From assembly GCA_031274845.1 (NCBI GenBank), contig JAISPN010000119.1, positions 1 through 23,883 of the forward strand: DNA of 23,883 bases, in the 5' to 3' direction. Below the pieces are notes generated by a model. The model worked only from the letters and a program-made list of their open reading frames with translations, searched no databases and was not told where the DNA came from. Below, in pieces: positions 23,196-23,883 of the stretch (positions are counted from its first letter, which is position 1; each line of letters begins with the position of its first letter). Source of the DNA: Acidobacteriaceae bacterium (GTDB taxonomy: Bacteria > Acidobacteriota > Vicinamibacteria > Vicinamibacterales > CAVVIG01). A program made the translations under genes and the position numbers.

Positions 23196-23392
23196 AGATT
23201 ACGCTCAACGGCGATCCGTTCGAGCTAACGGGCACACCAACCGTGTCCGCGTTGCTCGCCGCGCTCGACATCGACGCGCGGCGTGTGGCGGTCGAACACA
23301 ACCTGACCGTCCTGAAGCGGCACCTCTTCGACCGCACGACGATTCAGGACGGCGACGAGATCGAGATCGTGAACTTCGTAGGCGGGGGGTAG
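23192..23392 (+). CDS. thiS: Sulfur carrier protein ThiS
   Basis: A 66-residue ubiquitin-like protein ending in the GG needed for thiocarboxylation (IVNFVGGG). It has the usual MKITLNGDPFEL start, a VSALLAALDIDARRVAVEHN core (the VAVxxN block) and DGDEIEIVNFVGGG. ThiS is activated by ThiF, receives sulfur, and donates it through ThiG to form the thiazole of thiamine. Its ATG overlaps the stop of the DUF3108-like gene, so the two are probably translationally coupled, an unusual partner for a thiamine gene. thiG follows 15 bases later. The thiF partner is not in the window. Confidence 0.93.
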   Translation: MKITLNGDPFELTGTPTVSALLAALDIDARRVAVEHNLTVLKRHLFDRTTIQDGDEIEIVNFVGGG

Positions 23393-23407
23393 GAGCCCCG
23401 GGGAATC

Positions 23408-23883
23408 ATGGACAACCTGATCATTGCAGGACGCACCTTCACATCGCGGCTCATCGTCGGCACCGGCAAGTACTCGTCGCACGCCGTCATGCAGCGCGCG
23501 CACGAGGCGTCGGGGGCCGATATGGTGACGGTGGCCGTCCGCCGGGTCAACATCTCGGATCGGTCCAAAGAGTCGCTGCTCGACTACATCGACACGTCGA
23601 AGATCTTCCTGCTGCCAAACACCGCCGGCTGCTACTCGGCCGACGAGGCGATCCGCACCGCGCAACTCGGACGCGAAGCGGGGCTCTCGAATTGGGTCAA
23701 GCTCGAAGTGATTGGCGACGAGCGGACGCTCTTTCCGGACAACGAAGAGCTGATTCGCGCCACTGCAATTCTCGTCAAGGACGGCTTCGTCGTCCTGCCG
23801 TACACGAACGACGATCCGATTGCGTGCAGGAAGCTGGAAGATGCCGGCGCGTCGGCCGTCATGCCGCTCGGCGCGCCGATCGG
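23408..23883 (+). CDS. thiG: Thiazole synthase ThiG, 3' end cut by the window
   Basis: About 158 residues are visible of a protein usually near 260. The N-terminus NLIIAGRTFTSRLIVGTGKY, the TVAVRRVNI block, LPNTAGCYSADEAIRTAQLGREA, the Schiff-base lysine in NWVKLEVIGD, and VLPYTNDDPIACRKLEDAGASAVMPLGAPIG are all ThiG signatures. It condenses 1-deoxy-xylulose 5-phosphate with dehydroglycine and ThiS thiocarboxylate to form the thiazole phosphate of thiamine. The ATG is 15 bases after thiS; GGGGAA just upstream and GGAG further back are possible ribosome sites. The enzyme is a TIM barrel; its phosphate-binding end lies beyond the window. Confidence 0.94.
   Translation, partial: MDNLIIAGRTFTSRLIVGTGKYSSHAVMQRAHEASGADMVTVAVRRVNISDRSKESLLDYIDTSKIFLLPNTAGCYSADEAIRTAQLGREAGLSNWVKLEVIGDERTLFPDNEELIRATAILVKDGFVVLPYTNDDPIACRKLEDAGASAVMPLGAPI

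Noticed and set aside
1..23883. Frequent CGATCG/GCGATCGC words across the window
   Set aside because: They occur mainly inside genes and follow from Asp/Arg/Ile codon choice in GC-rich DNA; without counts against a background no claim can be made.

Overview
The window is GC-rich and gene-dense. It carries 19 protein-coding genes (the first and last cut by the window edges) plus one decayed gene remnant. No rRNA, tRNA, CRISPR array, insertion sequence or transposase was recognised by eye. No gene-free stretch exceeds about 170 bases. Gene content (GlkA-type glucokinase, lipoprotein M16 protease, lone proline dehydrogenase, fused AMP-ligase/carrier/acyltransferase, BRCT-TPR protein, TTG-started infA next to a DEAD-box helicase) and base composition suggest a GC-rich bacterium, most likely Acidobacteriota (Vicinamibacteria-like). 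That placement is an impression from gene families, not a database result.

Layout. 1-3767 (+): the end of a PlsB-like glycerol-3-phosphate acyltransferase, then proline dehydrogenase, an SDR oxidoreductase and a CCA-adding enzyme; the last three are joined by ATGA start/stop overlaps. 3780-6620 (-): a two-lobed M16 zinc protease lipoprotein. 6703-7573 (+): a small orphan protein, then a type II toxin-antitoxin pair (ribbon-helix-helix antitoxin, RelE/ParE-like toxin). 7577-9941 (-): an exported M18-type aminopeptidase followed by an atypical NAD(P)-epimerase-like protein. 9963-12494 (+): an acyl-activating enzyme fused to a carrier domain and a PlsC acyltransferase. 12555-14246 (+): infA, a DEAD-box helicase and a Cys-rich mini-protein. 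14268-15362 (-): a BRCT/MerR-like/TPR protein, divergent from glucokinase (15460-16491 +) and a four-helix membrane protein (16524-17009 +). 17006-22346 (-): a large iron-sulfur flavoprotein resembling a fused NfnB+NfnA (GltD-like plus PyrK-like), a GT-C type membrane glycosyltransferase, and a decayed second copy of the flavoprotein's 3' end. 22380-23883 (+): an exported DUF3108-like protein, thiS and the start of thiG.

The most interesting signals are these. (1) The last ~43 codons of the flavoprotein gene are repeated beyond the glycosyltransferase gene, as if DNA had been inserted at the 3' end and displaced the old end. (2) The flavoprotein has the parts of a bifurcating transhydrogenase in one chain, behind an unrecognised N-terminal region. 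(3) Three start codons sit exactly six bases after a TANNNT -10-like hexamer with no Shine-Dalgarno site, which suggests leaderless mRNAs. (4) Two divergent gene pairs share an overlapping, strand-symmetric TANNNTA element; one lies in a perfect 15-base palindrome that fills most of a 21-base intergenic gap.

The genes do not form one obvious pathway. Themes are membrane lipid synthesis (two acyltransferase systems), translation and RNA metabolism (cca, infA, helicase), periplasmic proteolysis, redox metabolism and thiamine thiazole synthesis.
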